Source: Raphanus sativus (Eukaryota; Streptophyta; Magnoliopsida; Brassicales; Brassicaceae). From it: a DNA stretch of 64,000 bases. The stretch's first letter is position 1, and the number at the start of each line of letters is the position of its first letter. The stretch covers positions 7,314,668-7,378,667 of the forward strand of contig NC_079519.1 in assembly GCF_000801105.2 (NCBI RefSeq), written 5' to 3'. The notes under the pieces were generated by a model. It made no database searches. It had not been told where the DNA came from and saw only the letters and a program-made list of their open reading frames with translations. The position numbers were made by a program, and so were the translations under genes. Of the stretch, positions 1 through 12,425 are shown piece by piece.

Positions 1-958
1 ATATAATTCACAATTTTTTGGGTTACAACCCAATATAACCAACACATACAGCCTATAAAACTCCGTCTCTTTTGTGTACTTTCATTTTATATTTTAGTAT
101 CTCAAGGTGCTTTCGGTCTTGAAGACTTAATTAATAGTTTAGTACTATGCATTCTCAATTATTTTTTCCCAAGACGCCATCAACCTGATCAGTGTGTACA
201 TACACTTTTGTTATTGGTCAACATTTGATCAATTTAGTTTTGGACCTAATCTTTGACATGTTTGCATTTTAGTTCTGGACTGAACAGCGTAATCGAATGA
301 CATCAGCTTCTATATGTTTTGCGTCGGTGCTTTTGCGGTGTCTATATCAGTTAAAGTGAATTGTTGCTATCGGTTTCCATGGTTTTTTTATCTTTCTTTC
401 TTTCCTTTTTTTTTATGTCCCAAAGCAAACATAGTAAGATATGAAAACAACGCCGTGGAAGGAATGAAAAACAAACAAAAGTTACAAAACAAGAATATAC
501 GAAACTGATGATACCCTGAAATCAAGATGGATTGTCTATATGTTACTTGAAATTGGAATAAACATACATATATATGAAGTTACGTTACGGTTATAGACTA
601 TTATAGTATGCCACACCCACACCTAAATGTGATAAACGTCAAATCGGTTTTAAAAGGTAATCCAAACCTAACTTTTCTTTCTTTCTTTCTTTTAGTGATG
701 GTTGGATTAACAAGAAAGGATCGATCGGGTTAATTTGTCTCCTCATTGGATTCCTTTTTATTTATATCCAACAAATTCGCAATAAAAAAAATTCAATCGA
801 TTCTACCACTTGGTTTTTTCGACCACGGGAATTGGTTATTATGAAAACCTAGACTTCATATGCATTATCACATAATACCTGTACATTTTGAGGGTGATGA
901 CTGATGACATCAAGAGATAATGGAATATAAAATTAGCTATGGAATTTAATAACTACTA
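1..958. other. Intergenic, no gene seen
   Basis: AT-rich sequence upstream of the receptor kinase. I see only short open frames with no recognisable domain and no transposon ends. Confidence 0.5.
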
Positions 959-1203
959 CTCCCTTTTTTTTAAAGATACATATCCTAAATTTTTTACATA
1001 TATTAAGAAATCACATTAAAAATACATTGATTTTTGTGAATAACAATTTTCCATAACCTTTAACCAATAAAAATCCAATAAACACAATTAATTTTCTTGA
1101 AGTTAACAGATTTTCATTAAATAATACATTGAAAAAATAAAAAATATATCTTTTTAAAACAAATTTTTTTCCTAAAACATGGATCTTTAAAAAACGGAAG
1201 GAG
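959..1203. mobile_element. Stowaway-like MITE
   Basis: A 245-bp element begins CTCCCTTTTTTTTAAAGAT and ends with the near-complement ATCTTTAAAAAACGGAAGGAG. It is flanked on both sides by TA, the Tc1/mariner target duplication. The CTCCCTCCGTTT-type end is typical of plant Stowaway elements. It has no coding capacity and lies about 1.2 kb upstream of the kinase start codon. Confidence 0.75.
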
Positions 1204-1990
1204 TATTGAATTTAATACTTTCCTAATAAATGCAATACTTTATTTATTAATTTACTTGATCTCATTCTTATTGCATCTGTTATAGAAATTGGAACTTGAA
1301 ATTTACTTCCAATTGGATATGTGTCTAGCGTTTGGTTTATAATTTAAAACCGGAGACAACTTCTACTGTTATATAAGGGAAACAAACAATGATTTACACG
1401 ATACAAAAATGATAACTATATGAAATATGCATTTATTGTATGTAGTTAAAATGTCTCAAAAGTGACGAATAAGTATACTAAAAGATGCTGGTTAGCTGTG
1501 TAAATCTAATTGACATGATATAACCTTTCCCTTTTTATTAATAAACAAAAATGGTTGTTGGTTAAGCAATCTTGAAGATTAAAATACGTAAAACAAAAAA
1601 TAATTTGTAAGTTTTCAACTAATAATACTTCTTTTTGTCCCATTACCACTATAGATTTATTTAAACATAAAACATTAAAAACACTATGTAGTCACAAATT
1701 TATATATTGAGAAACGCTTCTACACACTTTCTCAAACAAATGAATTTTACCAAAACAAAACTAGATATATACTGTATATGTGTAGGGAATCTATTGAGTC
1801 GATTGGCACTGACTAGAAAAAGGAAAAACAGAACTACAATATTAAATATACATTCTTCAACCTAAACGGAGAAAAAGGGAAATATACAAATGGTTCAAAA
1901 ACCCCACTAGGCTCTCTCAGACACGGAGGCTGGTTTCCTCCATTGACACTATCCCACTACCTTCAAGATCCCACCTTCTATGTTAAATCT

Positions 1991-1993
<3 letters not shown>

Positions 1994-2024
<31 letters not shown>
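1994..2024. repeat. (CT)n microsatellite upstream of the kinase
   Basis: About 15.5 CT units lie about 360 bp before the kinase start codon, followed by a generally pyrimidine-rich stretch to 2300. CT/GA tracts are common in plant core promoters and 5' leaders, so this may mark the transcription start region. Confidence 0.85.
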
Positions 2025-2025
<1 letters not shown>

Positions 2026-2376
2026 ACCAATTAGGAGCAGAAACAAATTGACAAAAAAGAAACGTTTCTGTTCAAAGATTAATTGCATCCCTTTTGATTT
2101 CTACCGTTCTTCTTAAACCAAACTCGTTTCTGTTTTATTAATTCCTTTCCTCTGTGAGCATTAAAAGAAAAAGAAAAAATATCATTACTTTGCTTCTTTC
2201 TCACTGTTACTTTCTCTTCTCTCTCTGTATCCCTCTTCTTGCGTTTGAAGCCATTTCTGTCCCTTCTGCCACTTCGATTTATCTCTCTCTCTCAGGTTTA
2301 AAACTTAGAGCTTAAGATTACCCACAACAGAACAAAAGACCTTCCTCGTGATCATCGGAGGAAGCTGATCTCTTCT

Positions 2377-2406
2377 ATGGAATGGAGACTTTGGTGTTCC
2401 TCCTAA
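2377..2406 (+). other. Minimal upstream ORF overlapping the kinase start
   Basis: An ATG five bases before the main ATG opens a nine-codon frame ending at TAA (2404-2406), inside the kinase coding exon and out of frame. Its context is weak (T at -3), whereas the main ATG has G at -3 and G at +4. Leaky scanning is therefore likely. Confidence 0.4.
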
Positions 2407-5400
2407 AGATCTGTCTAGTTTCGTCGGTTTTAGTTGCTGCTTCTTCCTCAGGTATGTTAAATTTTTGTTTACCCCTAAGTTAAAAAAAAGCAATCATTTT
2501 TCCCATTGGTTGATCAATTGGCATCAGACCCATATATGGATCAATTTGCTATCTTCGGTTTTTTTATATATATTAAAAATGAGCGTGCAATAACTCCACT
2601 AGTGTTAAATGTTGTTTTAGATTCAAAGGATGAACGAAATTAAAAAATAATTTGTTTTTTTTTTGTGAGTTTCCGTCGATGAATATTAATTTCTGGAGAT
2701 TTTTTTTTTAAATATCGTGAAATACTTCTTTTTGGATGTAAAGTAACTCTCGAGTCAAAACTCAAGTTGTTGACGCAATCTTTTTTTTTTTATTTTTCTC
2801 TATTCAGAAAATAGAATGATTTTTTTTTTATTACAAAAGATTTTTGATTTTGTTTCGTGATCTGTTGAATTGTTACCTTCAGGATTGGATTTGTTACCTC
2901 CGTTATCATCACCACCATCACCGTTACCTGAATCTTCTTCAAAAGGGTTTGGTCAAGCACCGATCAGTCCACCTGAATCTCACAACACATCCAGCAGCAA
3001 TGCGCCACCGCCTCAACCGTCTAGTCCTCCCATAGCTGACGTGGCAGCTCCTCCGCCTTCTCTTCCTCCTATAGCTGACGTGGTAGATCCTCCACCGTCG
3101 GGTGGGCCTGTTGCCTCTGTTCCTAATGCTCCAGGTAATGGAATTCTCTCACAGACAATTATTCGAACACTTGGCGGGCACTCTTGGGAAGTAGAGTAGA
3201 ATTTTGTATTGAAAAAAAAAAAATTCAATTTTGTGGTGGGTTTTGATTCTTCTCTCAGCTCCTGCTACAATACCCGTGAAGGATTTGCCGGGAAAATCTC
3301 CTCCAGTTCTACCTGTTATCACACCGGTTGCTTCACCACCAAGAGATGCACCAAAAGAGCCTGGAAGAGTATCTCCAGGTATGTCAATCTTCTCTAAATC
3401 TTGAATCTTTAGCTTGCACTGTTCTTTACTTGGATCTTTTAACATTGTAATGCTCTGTAATCTGCAGGCCCTGTTTCATCCCCTGTTTCGGATATTCCAC
3501 CATTACCATCAGTGCCTCTGCCTCCGCCTATACCAATCGTTGTACCTCCTAAAAATGATTCCAACAGTCACAAGCAGAAGCCTATTGCTCCTGGTATAGC
3601 AGTACATATTTTACTCACCCCTTTGGCTTTTTTATTTATTTTTATTAGCATAAACTCATTTGTGGTTTCTGAATCCAGTTGCATCTCCACCAACAATATC
3701 GATTGACATTTCACCACCAGTCCATCCAGTCATACCAAAGTTACCTTCTAGTTCACCTGGTATGCTGTTGCGGAATTACTGACTCTGTATTTATTCTTCT
3801 CCCCACATTCTTGTCTGTGTTTATTCTCCTCCAACTGTGCAGTGCCCACCTCTAGTCCAACAAAGGGATCTCCAATAAGAAACTCGCCTGTTACCCACCC
3901 CGTTTTCCCAATTGAATCCCCTGCTGTCTCACCAGGTTAGCTCACCTTTCTAATATGTTTATCCATAAAAAAAACCGTAACCAAAGTTATCAAACATTTC
4001 CTCTTCTTCTCCAGATCATCCACCGCCCAGCGACAATGGAGATGAGAACAAAAATCCGGTTGCTGCACCCTCAAACGAAGCTGCTAAACCCTTGCCTGTC
4101 TTCCCACATAAAGGTTTATGTTTCGTAGGGCATTAACCATACAAGTTGTATTAAGAAGACTAATTCATTTTATTATTATATTGCAGCTTCTCCTCCTCCT
4201 TCCATAGCTCCCTCAGCTCCGAAATTTAACGGGAACTCTCATCACGTATCTCCTCCATCTACTACTCCACCGCCAGATTCTACTCCCACTAATGTACACC
4301 GCTCAGCATCTCCTCCTCCACCTTCATCCCATCGGCATCATCAAGGGCGAAATAAGATCACAATTAGTCCAGCTCCTTCACCACCACCAACGCATCTTAT
4401 ATCTCCCAGGAAGCCTAAGCGTAATGGTTTCGTTTCAACTTTGAGCTACTTAGATTGGTCAGTCATCACGCTTCTCGTGATCTTAATTCTCTCTTCTTTC
4501 TTTGTTTCCTTGTTATAGGCTCAGTGTCATCTCCTCTTCCATCACCACACCATGCTCGTTCTTCTTTGATTTCTCCTGCTCACCCTCCAATCACTTCCTC
4601 AATGGATCATATCTCCATAGCTCCAGCACCTTCTCCTACCCAAGGTTCGAGTCCTTCACTCATAAAATAGGAAAAATCTGCTTTTACCACTTTGCCTAAT
4701 GTGAAAATCCTAAACTCTGTTTATTTCTCCTAAAGTTTTTCCTCTCAGGTCCTCTTCACGACCTTCAAAGTCTCGGAAGTTCCCACTCGCTCCGCCTCTT
4801 CAAGCATTTCCTCCTCCTCCCCCTAACTCAGGTCAGACATTCTTTTCAGTTATTTTGAGATGAACACGTTCTTGTTCTGGTCTAAAACCACTTTTTGTCT
4901 GCAGATTGTTCATCAACCGTTTGCTTGGAACCATACACGAACACACCTCCTGGATCTCCATGTGGCTGCGTCTGGCCTATCCAGGTCGAGCTTCGGCTAA
5001 GCATGGCCCTCTACGACTTCTTCCCCATGGTTTCAGAATTCGCTCGGGAAGTAAGCGCTGGAGTGTTCATGAAACAGAGCCAAGTCCGTATAATGGGAGC
5101 CAACGCAGCAAGCGAACAGCCAGATAAATCTATTGTTCTTGTCGACTTAGTCCCACTCGGAGATAAGTTCGATAACATGACAGCAATGCTTACTTACCAG
5201 AGATTCTGGAGTAAAAAAGTACAAATCTTTTGCCAGTACGACGTGGTTTACGTCCGTTATCCCGGTTTACCTGCTTCTCCGCCGGTTTCCGGTATGACCG
5301 TTATAGATCAAGGACCTTACCCCGGTGATAACAACGGTAGAGCTATGAAACCGCTCGGAGTTGATGTTCCAAAGAAGATGCGGAAGAAAGAGCTCAACGG

Positions 5401-6856
5401 TGAAACTATTGCTGTGATTGTTTTATCAGCTGCTGCTTTTATCGGTTTATGCTTCGTCATTGTTTGGTTCTTGCTTTTCCGGCGAAGAAGAGATCAGAGG
5501 CTGTCTAAAAGAGCAACACTTGCTCAACCTTCACTGCCTTCCCTGGCGAAACCATCAGGTTCTACCAGATCTTTAACCGGAAGCAGGCTTAGCTCAACTT
5601 CACTGTCCTTTGCGTCAAGCATTGCTCCGTTCACACTCTCTGCCAAGACGTTCACCGCAAGCGAAATAGTGAAAGCAACCAATAACTTTGCGGAGTCTAG
5701 GGTTCTTGGTGAAGGCGGGTTTGGACGGGTCTACGAAGGTCTTTTCGATGATGGAACTAAAGTAGCGGTTAAAGTGTTGAAGAGAGATGACCAGCAAGGT
5801 GGGAGAGAGTTCTTGGCTGAAGTTGAAATGCTTAGCCGTCTTCATCACAGAAACTTGGTGAATCTGATTGGTATCTGTATAGAAGATCGTAACCGTTCTT
5901 TGGTTTATGAACTTATACCAAACGGCAGCGTTGAATCTCACCTCCACGGTGTTGATAAAGAGGCTTCGCCTTTAGATTGGGATGCTCGGTTGAAGATAGC
6001 TCTTGGTGCAGCCCGTGGATTAGCGTATTTACACGAAGACTCGAGCCCTAGAGTCATACACAGAGACTTCAAGTCTAGTAACATCTTGCTTGAACATGAC
6101 TTCACGCCTAAAGTCTCTGACTTTGGACTGGCTCGAAACGCACTTGATGATGAAGATAACAGACATATCTCTACACGTGTAATGGGAACTTTCGGGTATG
6201 TGGCGCCAGAATACGCAATGACAGGTCATCTTTTGGTGAAGAGTGATGTGTACAGCTACGGAGTTGTGCTTCTCGAGCTACTCACGGGGAGGAAGCCGGT
6301 GGATATGACTCAGCCACCAGGTCAAGAGAACTTGGTTTCATGGACTAGGTCTCTTCTCACGAGCAGAGAAGGGCTTGAAGCTATTATAGACCAGTCTTTA
6401 GGACAACCCGAGATTCCATTCGATAGCATAGCTAAAGTCGCTGCGATAGCTTCGATGTGCGTTCAACCTGAAGTATCGCACCGTCCTTTCATGGGAGAGG
6501 TAGTGCAAGCTTTGAAACTTGTGTGCAACGAATGCGACGAAGCTAAGGAGCTCAACTCTGTAGCTTCGCTTACTCAAGATGAGAATCGAGCTGAGAGCTC
6601 TTGTGGTGGAGAAGGCTCGGGGAGGATGGCTCGGTATCCGTTGCTACCGAGTTACGACTCTGAGCCTGACACGGAGAAAGGACTTTCTGTGTCGGAGATG
6701 TTCACCGGTTCAGGGAGGTTAGAGAGACAGTCTAACTCGGGTCCCTTGGCTTCAGGTCGAGGCAAGAGGTTCTGGCAGAAGATGAGGAGGTTGTCGACGG
6801 GAAGCTTGAGCGAGCACGGGTCAGCATCGCTCATGTTACGATCTGGTTCGCGTTGA
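2382..6856 (+). CDS. Proline-rich ectodomain receptor-like Ser/Thr kinase (At5g56890-like, ALE2-related)
   Basis: Plasma-membrane receptor-like kinase. Exons by hand: 2382-2451, 2883-3134, 3259-3378, 3468-3593, 3679-3759, 3843-3935, 4015-4113, 4187-4426, 4519-4644, 4736-4831, 4905-6856; total 3255 nt, 1084 aa. All introns are GT-AG and phase 1. Residues 1-23 form a signal peptide. Residues 24-434 are Pro/Ser-rich (PPPS, SPP), extensin-like. Residues 435-600 are a Cys-containing ectodomain. The membrane helix is about 602-626, followed by RRRR. The kinase has GEGGFG (about 703), VAVK (Lys 724), HRDFKSSN (Asp 822), DFG (840) and APE (868). All catalytic motifs are intact, so it should be active and of the RD type. 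The start at 2382 has G at -3 and G at +4. Exon 8 could instead end at 4420 (GTAATG donor), losing two residues. Identity with At5g56890 is from memory, supported by the neighbouring genes. The ligand is unknown. Confidence 0.93.
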
Positions 6857-7800
6857 AAGATCGTTTCCGTGTACAGAACATTTGGGGGTTTCTGATTGCC
6901 CTAAGTTAAGAAAGGAAAAGGAAAGAGAGTGTGTCTTGTGATACAAGCAAGCAACTCTTTACCTTCTGGATACCGGTTAAGGAACAGATTGGAAGAGATC
7001 ATTCCCGGTTAATTAGTCATATTTGTATCTTAGACGAAACAAGAGATTCTGTTTGATCTTAATTTCAATGTACATATCACGTTAAAGGCAGAAGGCATCA
7101 CTAGCTTCGGTTTTATTTTTTGGGTAAATCAAGATGGCTTGTAATGTTAAATGGGCCGTGGGCTTATAAAGATGACATTCGTTTTTTCTGATTGGTAAGA
7201 TGCGTAAATAGATTGAGAAAAAAAAGTTCTAATCTCTCACACTACAGTACACACTGACCAAACAGATGGCAGTTGGCACGTCTCTGTATTTTTCAGAGGT
7301 CTGTTAACTTTCTCCTATTTTTTCTTCTTCTCTAGAGTTTTAAATTACCCACCGACCACCTTCCTCTATTTGCTAACTCCTCGTAAAATTTTCAACACTT
7401 TTTTCTGGATTTTATTTTCTTCTTATATAGTAATGTATAAAAAAATCAAAGCTTGAATTATGAAACAGTTGCATCGTTTAGCAGTACACAAGCCGACATA
7501 AAAAAAAAAGTCAAATGATCTCTTCATGAGTTGTTTTATCCAAAGAAGAGTTGACATGTGTATCTTTGTCTTTCAATTGCTTGGTGAACGAACAAAACAA
7601 CATAATTATATATCATCAAGACGTCAAACGTGTAACATATTTCAACAAAAGAAGCGTTTATACTTTATACAGACAGCTCTGATAATTGATTTGATTTAGA
7701 CATAATTTCATTCTCATTTTGGACCCCCACTTACAAGTTACAAACCGGATTCACTGTATTCCTGGATATTATCATAAACATGTAATCTTTTATATTTGTA
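6857..7800. other. Kinase 3' UTR and intergenic spacer
   Basis: Holds the kinase 3' untranslated region, probably ending around 7070-7150, and upstream sequence of the next gene. I see no transposon ends or further coding sequence. Confidence 0.5.
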
Positions 7801-7807
7801 TATAAAG
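7801..7807 (+). promoter_or_regulatory. Possible TATA box of the 7908 gene
   Basis: TATAAAG lies 107 bp before the start codon at 7908, implying a leader of about 75 nt. A second candidate, TATATATC, lies near 7858. Positional inference only. Confidence 0.35.
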
Positions 7808-7907
7808 ATGATCGCAGAACATAACTAAATAATTAACGGTACGGTCTTAGTTCTCTCTATATATCTCGTAGTCTCGTCAAAGAGTTGAACAGAGAGGCAG
7901 AGAGAGA

Positions 7908-8420
7908 ATGGAGGAGACGCGGAAGAAAGAAGACGAGAGGGGAAGAGATACGGCGGCGGTGAAGGGAATGCAAACGCAGATGACAATCCCCCGGGAAGAC
8001 GTTAACGAGGAGGAGTACACTCCTGAAGAAATCATGCAGCTCGTTGACTCTTCTTCTTCACCGACGACGATGAACGTCGACGGAACTAACTTTTCCGGTG
8101 AGGAGAATTTCCGAGTGAGGTTTATCGACGATCCTTACGCGGTTCCGGTGGTTGTTCAGTCATCTACGGGTTACATCACGATCAACGTCAACGAGGAGAG
8201 CTGTGGTCCTTCGTTTTCAGACAGCAACGCTTCCGCCATGGCAAGCGTCGACGCAACCGGTCTGTTCGGTTGCTGCCTTGGTTTGAACGGAGCGTGGAGT
8301 ACAGACGAGATGAGAGCGAGTGAGAGTGGGTGTGAGTGCGAGTGGGACGACGAATTGCTGGCGAGGTTTATTGGCGAAGACAGTGTTTTGACCAATGTGT
8401 CGTCTTGCGGACAAAGCTAA
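7908..8420 (+). CDS. Acidic Brassicaceae protein of unknown function (At5g56880-like by position)
   Basis: Single-exon frame of 170 codons. I recognise no domain. The protein is hydrophilic and rich in Glu, Asp and Ser. It has a charged N terminus (MEETRKKEDERGRD), a YTPEEIMQLVD segment near residue 40, a central hydrophobic stretch around residues 78-94 (including VPVVVQSSTGYITINV), a small Cys-Cys motif (FGCCLGL) and an acidic tail containing CECEWDDELLARF. There is no signal peptide or membrane helix. The frame is clearly richer in G+C than its flanks, which supports real coding. Its position just downstream of the kinase, on the same strand, fits At5g56880, an unannotated small protein in A. 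thaliana (from memory). Function unknown. Confidence 0.8.
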   Translation: MEETRKKEDERGRDTAAVKGMQTQMTIPREDVNEEEYTPEEIMQLVDSSSSPTTMNVDGTNFSGEENFRVRFIDDPYAVPVVVQSSTGYITINVNEESCGPSFSDSNASAMASVDATGLFGCCLGLNGAWSTDEMRASESGCECEWDDELLARFIGEDSVLTNVSSCGQS

Positions 8421-8643
8421 AATGTTTTGGGGGTATTTTGGTCAATTTAAGGACTGTCATTAAGTGAAAATTGATTTACAAGTTGTTGATAGGAAGGACG
8501 CAAGAAAATGGAAAATAGTTAGGGGTTAATGGTAGTAAGACTAGTCTAGTTAGCTGACAAAAACAAAAAACAAAAACTAGTCTAGTTAGCATCTACATAG
8601 TCTATAATGTGACCATTTTGGTAAATTATGTCACGGTATTTTG

Positions 8644-9136
8644 CCTTGTTCAGAAACTCGCTAAGCGCTACGCGTGCGGTAACCCAAAGGCTAGTGAGTT
8701 ATCCAAAAATCGGATATAAGTCGGGGAGTACTCGGGGATTTTTTTTTCTGATTTTTTAACCATAGATACATATATATATTAAATATGTTGGATTATAACG
8801 AAAGTAGAGCGTGTCCTAATGGTCATTATTTTTTCGATTTTCTTTAATAAGTGTTAGAATTACGATTTTACTCTCTTTCTCTTTAATCTGTGGTGAGTCT
8901 CTGCAACACTTTCATGGAGTTTTCAAGTTTTTTTTTCTCGGTTTTCACCATTCTTTCTTCGTTTTATGCGGCATAAATACTAGATCTACTTATAATTATC
9001 AATTTTTGAATTTATAATATAAGAAAATTATTTTTTCGTACAATACAACCGAATTGTTGCAAATCGAAACGCTCATCCACTATATCACGTTTACTCGGCC
9101 GATGAATCGTCCAGGCGGACGCGTTTTTGAACAAGG
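8644..9136. mobile_element. hAT-like MITE with 8-bp target duplication
   Basis: A 493-bp element starts CCTTGTTCAGAAACTCG and ends with the near-complement CGCGTTTTTGAACAAGG. It is flanked by exact direct repeats GTATTTTG (8636-8643 and 9137-9144). The 8-bp duplication suggests hAT. Just inside the ends the sequence is unusually GC-rich (CGCTAAGCGCTACGCGTGCGG-type on the left). No transposase. A MULE origin is a less likely alternative. Confidence 0.75.
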
Positions 9137-9144
9137 GTATTTTG

Positions 9145-9989
9145 TAAGTTTAGAGAATATGAGAAATTATGTGAACATATAGATTTAATAACCAATAGAA
9201 CTTAGTTATTTTTAGATTTAATATATTTTAAAAAGTATTGAATGCCCCCATGGAAAAGAAAAAGTGTAATTGTATGCTTTATGTATGAATGAATCCCTAT
9301 ATTTACTTGATATTATATGTTGCACATAGGAAGCTATAATCTTTAAATCGAAACACTCATTTAGATTTAATACTAGTGTCGGCTTGCCCTACGGAGAGAT
9401 ATATTTTACTTGTGATCAATATTATTATTTTAATATAATTTGTGGTTTGTGTTTCAGTTTTACATTTGCAAGATACGTATATGAGATCTACTATTTTCTT
9501 ATTTAAAATTAACCAAACAACTAATCTTTACAAGTAGCATAATTTTACTCTCTCTCTCTCTACGAACATGTTATTAACAGAAAATACATAAATAAATCAG
9601 TTAAACAGTATTTCAAAATGTCTAGCGTACTTAAAATTTAAGGTGATATTAATTTTTACATCAGTTTCCTTGAGCTTTATAAGCAGGCCAATGACGTCCA
9701 ATGTTTTTGACCGTTTATCCTAACTTGACCTTTCCCAAGTTCATGTCCTCAACCAACGGTTCGTTTTCTGATGGTGCGACAAAAAACGTAATAATTATTT
9801 ATTAAAAAAAAAAAAATTAATCTTATTAAAATTGATTATTAAAATTAACGACGTAGGCTAAAATTATATAAAACATGAAAAATAAGAAAATTCATTTCTT
9901 AAATAATACTAAAATTATATATACATGGAGTAGTATATATAGATAGATCTTTTTTTGGGCAACATATATAGATAGATCTATTTATAAAG
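9145..9989. other. AT-rich intergenic, no gene seen
   Basis: AT-rich with short TATATA and CTCTCT runs. No coding frame or transposon end recognised. Confidence 0.4.
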
Positions 9990-11850
9990 GATTCAATGTT
10001 TTATAATTACCTAGCATCTAATCTATAATCTTTTGAAAACTCTAATCCGATATATATAAAGTTTGGTTCTTCAAAATTACTAATTAACATGATCGCGACA
10101 CATGACAGTTATATATTTAACATTGTGACATGTGTTAATCTATTTAATAACTAAAAGTATATATACTTAGATTATAACAAAAATGAATTTTGTTAACAAG
10201 TAATTATGAATATTGTTTAATAGTAATTTTCCATTTTAAAATCCTAACCAAAAAATAATTGCAAAAGATTATTTGATAATAATTTTCCTTCTAATTGTGA
10301 CATGTGTTTAAATATATAATGACTAAAAATATATGTACTAAGAAAATAAAAAAAAAGTTTGAGAAAACTAAATTTAAAAATTAATTAATAGTAAAAACAA
10401 TTTTAAAATTAATTAATAGTAAATTGTAGAATTTTTACTTTTTCAAATCCTAAACAAAAAAAAACAGATTTGAAAAAATAATTTATTTAATACTAATTTT
10501 CTTTTTCTAAAATCTTAATGAACATATAATTATAAAAGATTATATTAATTTTAGTTCTTCAAAGTTCATAGTTAACATGATTGTGATACATGATAATTAT
10601 ATATTTAAAAATATAATATGCGTTAAACTATTTCATAAATAAAAATAAAAATACTAAGATAATAAAAACGATTTTTGTTAATAATTAATTATAAATATTA
10701 TGTAATAGTAATTTTTCATTTTTAAAATCTTAAACAAAATATAATTGCAAAGTATAATTTGACGATAATTTTCTTTTTAATATTGTGATATGTGTTAGAA
10801 TAATTCATGACTAAAAATATGATATGCGTCAAACTATCTCATAAATAAAAATATATATACTAAGATAATAAAAATGATTTTTGTTAAGAATTAACTATAA
10901 ATATTATATATAGTAGTTTTCCATTTTTTAAATCTTAAACAAAATATAATTGCAAAATATAATTTGATAATAATTTTCTTTTTAATATTGTGACATGTTT
11001 TAGGATACTTCATGACTAAAAATATATACTACGATACAAAAAATGATTTTTTTTAAAAAAATTGTTCTTTAAAGTTGATAATTAACATGATTGTAACACA
11101 TGAAAGTTATATATCTAAAAATGTGATATGCGTTAAACTATCTCATAAATCAAAAATATATACAAAGATAATAAAAAGGATTTTTTAATAATTAATTATA
11201 AATATTATTTAATACTTATTTCCATTTTTAAAATATAAAAAAATATAATTGCAAAATTATATTTGATAATAATTTCTTTTTAATATTGTGACATGTGTTA
11301 GAATATTTCATGACTAAAATATATATATTATGAAACTAAAAAAATAATTTCTAAAAACAATATTATAAAAATAATTTAATATTAAATTTAAATATTACTT
11401 AATAGTAATTTTAAGATAATTACTTTTAAAATCCTAAAGAAAAAATATTTTTAAAATAATTTATTTAATAATAATTTAAATTTTCTAAAATCATAAAGAA
11501 AATATTATTGTAAAAGATTATTTTATAGTAATTTCCTTATAAAAATTTTACATGTGTTAATATATCTCATTTTTAAGAATAAATAAAATTTAAAATTATT
11601 TAATACTAATTTTCTCTGCTTTTTTCTCTTTAAATTTTAAACAAAAAAATATTTGTCAAATAATTTACTTAGTAAAATCTTCAACATAAGAAAACTATAA
11701 ATAGTAGTTTTCCTTTCTTCAAATCCTAATTAAAAAATTTGTAGAATAATTATTTCAAATATTTTTATAGATTATCAACTTTTCTATTTAAATAGTTATT
11801 TTTAAAAAAAAATCATAAACTAAAAGAAACTACAACTATTCATATCTATA
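9990..11850. repeat. Degenerate long-unit repeat array (TGTGACATGTGTTA family)
   Basis: Very AT-rich block of diverged copies, each carrying in order: TTAACATGATTGTGACACATG, AATGTGATATGCGTTAAACT, TTAATAGTAATTTTCCATTTT, ATAATTGCAAAA and TTGTGACATGTGTTAGAAT. Copies start near 10085, 10573 and 11080, with partial units between. The same family occurs in the opposite orientation at 59540-60150, so it is a dispersed transposable repeat. It has no reading frame. Confidence 0.6.
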
Positions 11851-12049
11851 TATGTATGATTAAGCTCTCTCATATTTTGTCACTTCTCATATTTTGATAC
11901 CAAACATAATAAGAGATACAAGAAAATTATTATGAGAGTATTTTGCATGTTATTTTTCATCTTCGCGTGTTCTTCTTTTTATTTTTTTGGGTGTCATATG
12001 TTAAAGAAACAACTAGATATGTATCTTGGTCTTCACATGAAACTAATGT

Positions 12050-12425
12050 TGGTTTTTTTAAAAATAATATAATTGTCATGCTGCCGTACATTAGTTATTA
12101 GGCGTTCGTATATAGATGTTTTGTTGTTGTACACATAAGTTAATGGGATAATTTTTTTTATAGAGGAAGTTAATATGATTGTTATGCTAATGCATGATTA
12201 TGTTTATGTGTGTTTATTTTTGTCGATATATAAAATTGGTTATATTTTTTTAGGTTATGCTACTAAGGACGTACATATAGATGTTATGTTGTTGTACACG
12301 TAAGTTAATGTGAAAAGTTTTTTTTTGGGGGAAGTTAATATGATTGTTATACATATGCATGCTTATGTTTGTTTATTCTTATCGACATATAAAAAAAATT
12401 GGTTATGCTGTTTTAGGTCATGATA
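12050..12425. repeat. Tandem repeat, period about 165 bp
   Basis: Two and a fraction copies of a unit containing AGATGTTTTGTTGTTGTACAC, followed by AAGTTAATATGATTGTTAT and ending in AAATTGGTTAT. The AGATGTT anchors are at 12114 and 12279. The copies differ at many positions, so the duplication is old. It is noncoding. Confidence 0.55.

Noticed and set aside
5615..5947. 110-codon antisense frame within the kinase exon
   Set aside because: Shadow of the kinase coding strand; no domain and no independent splice or promoter context.
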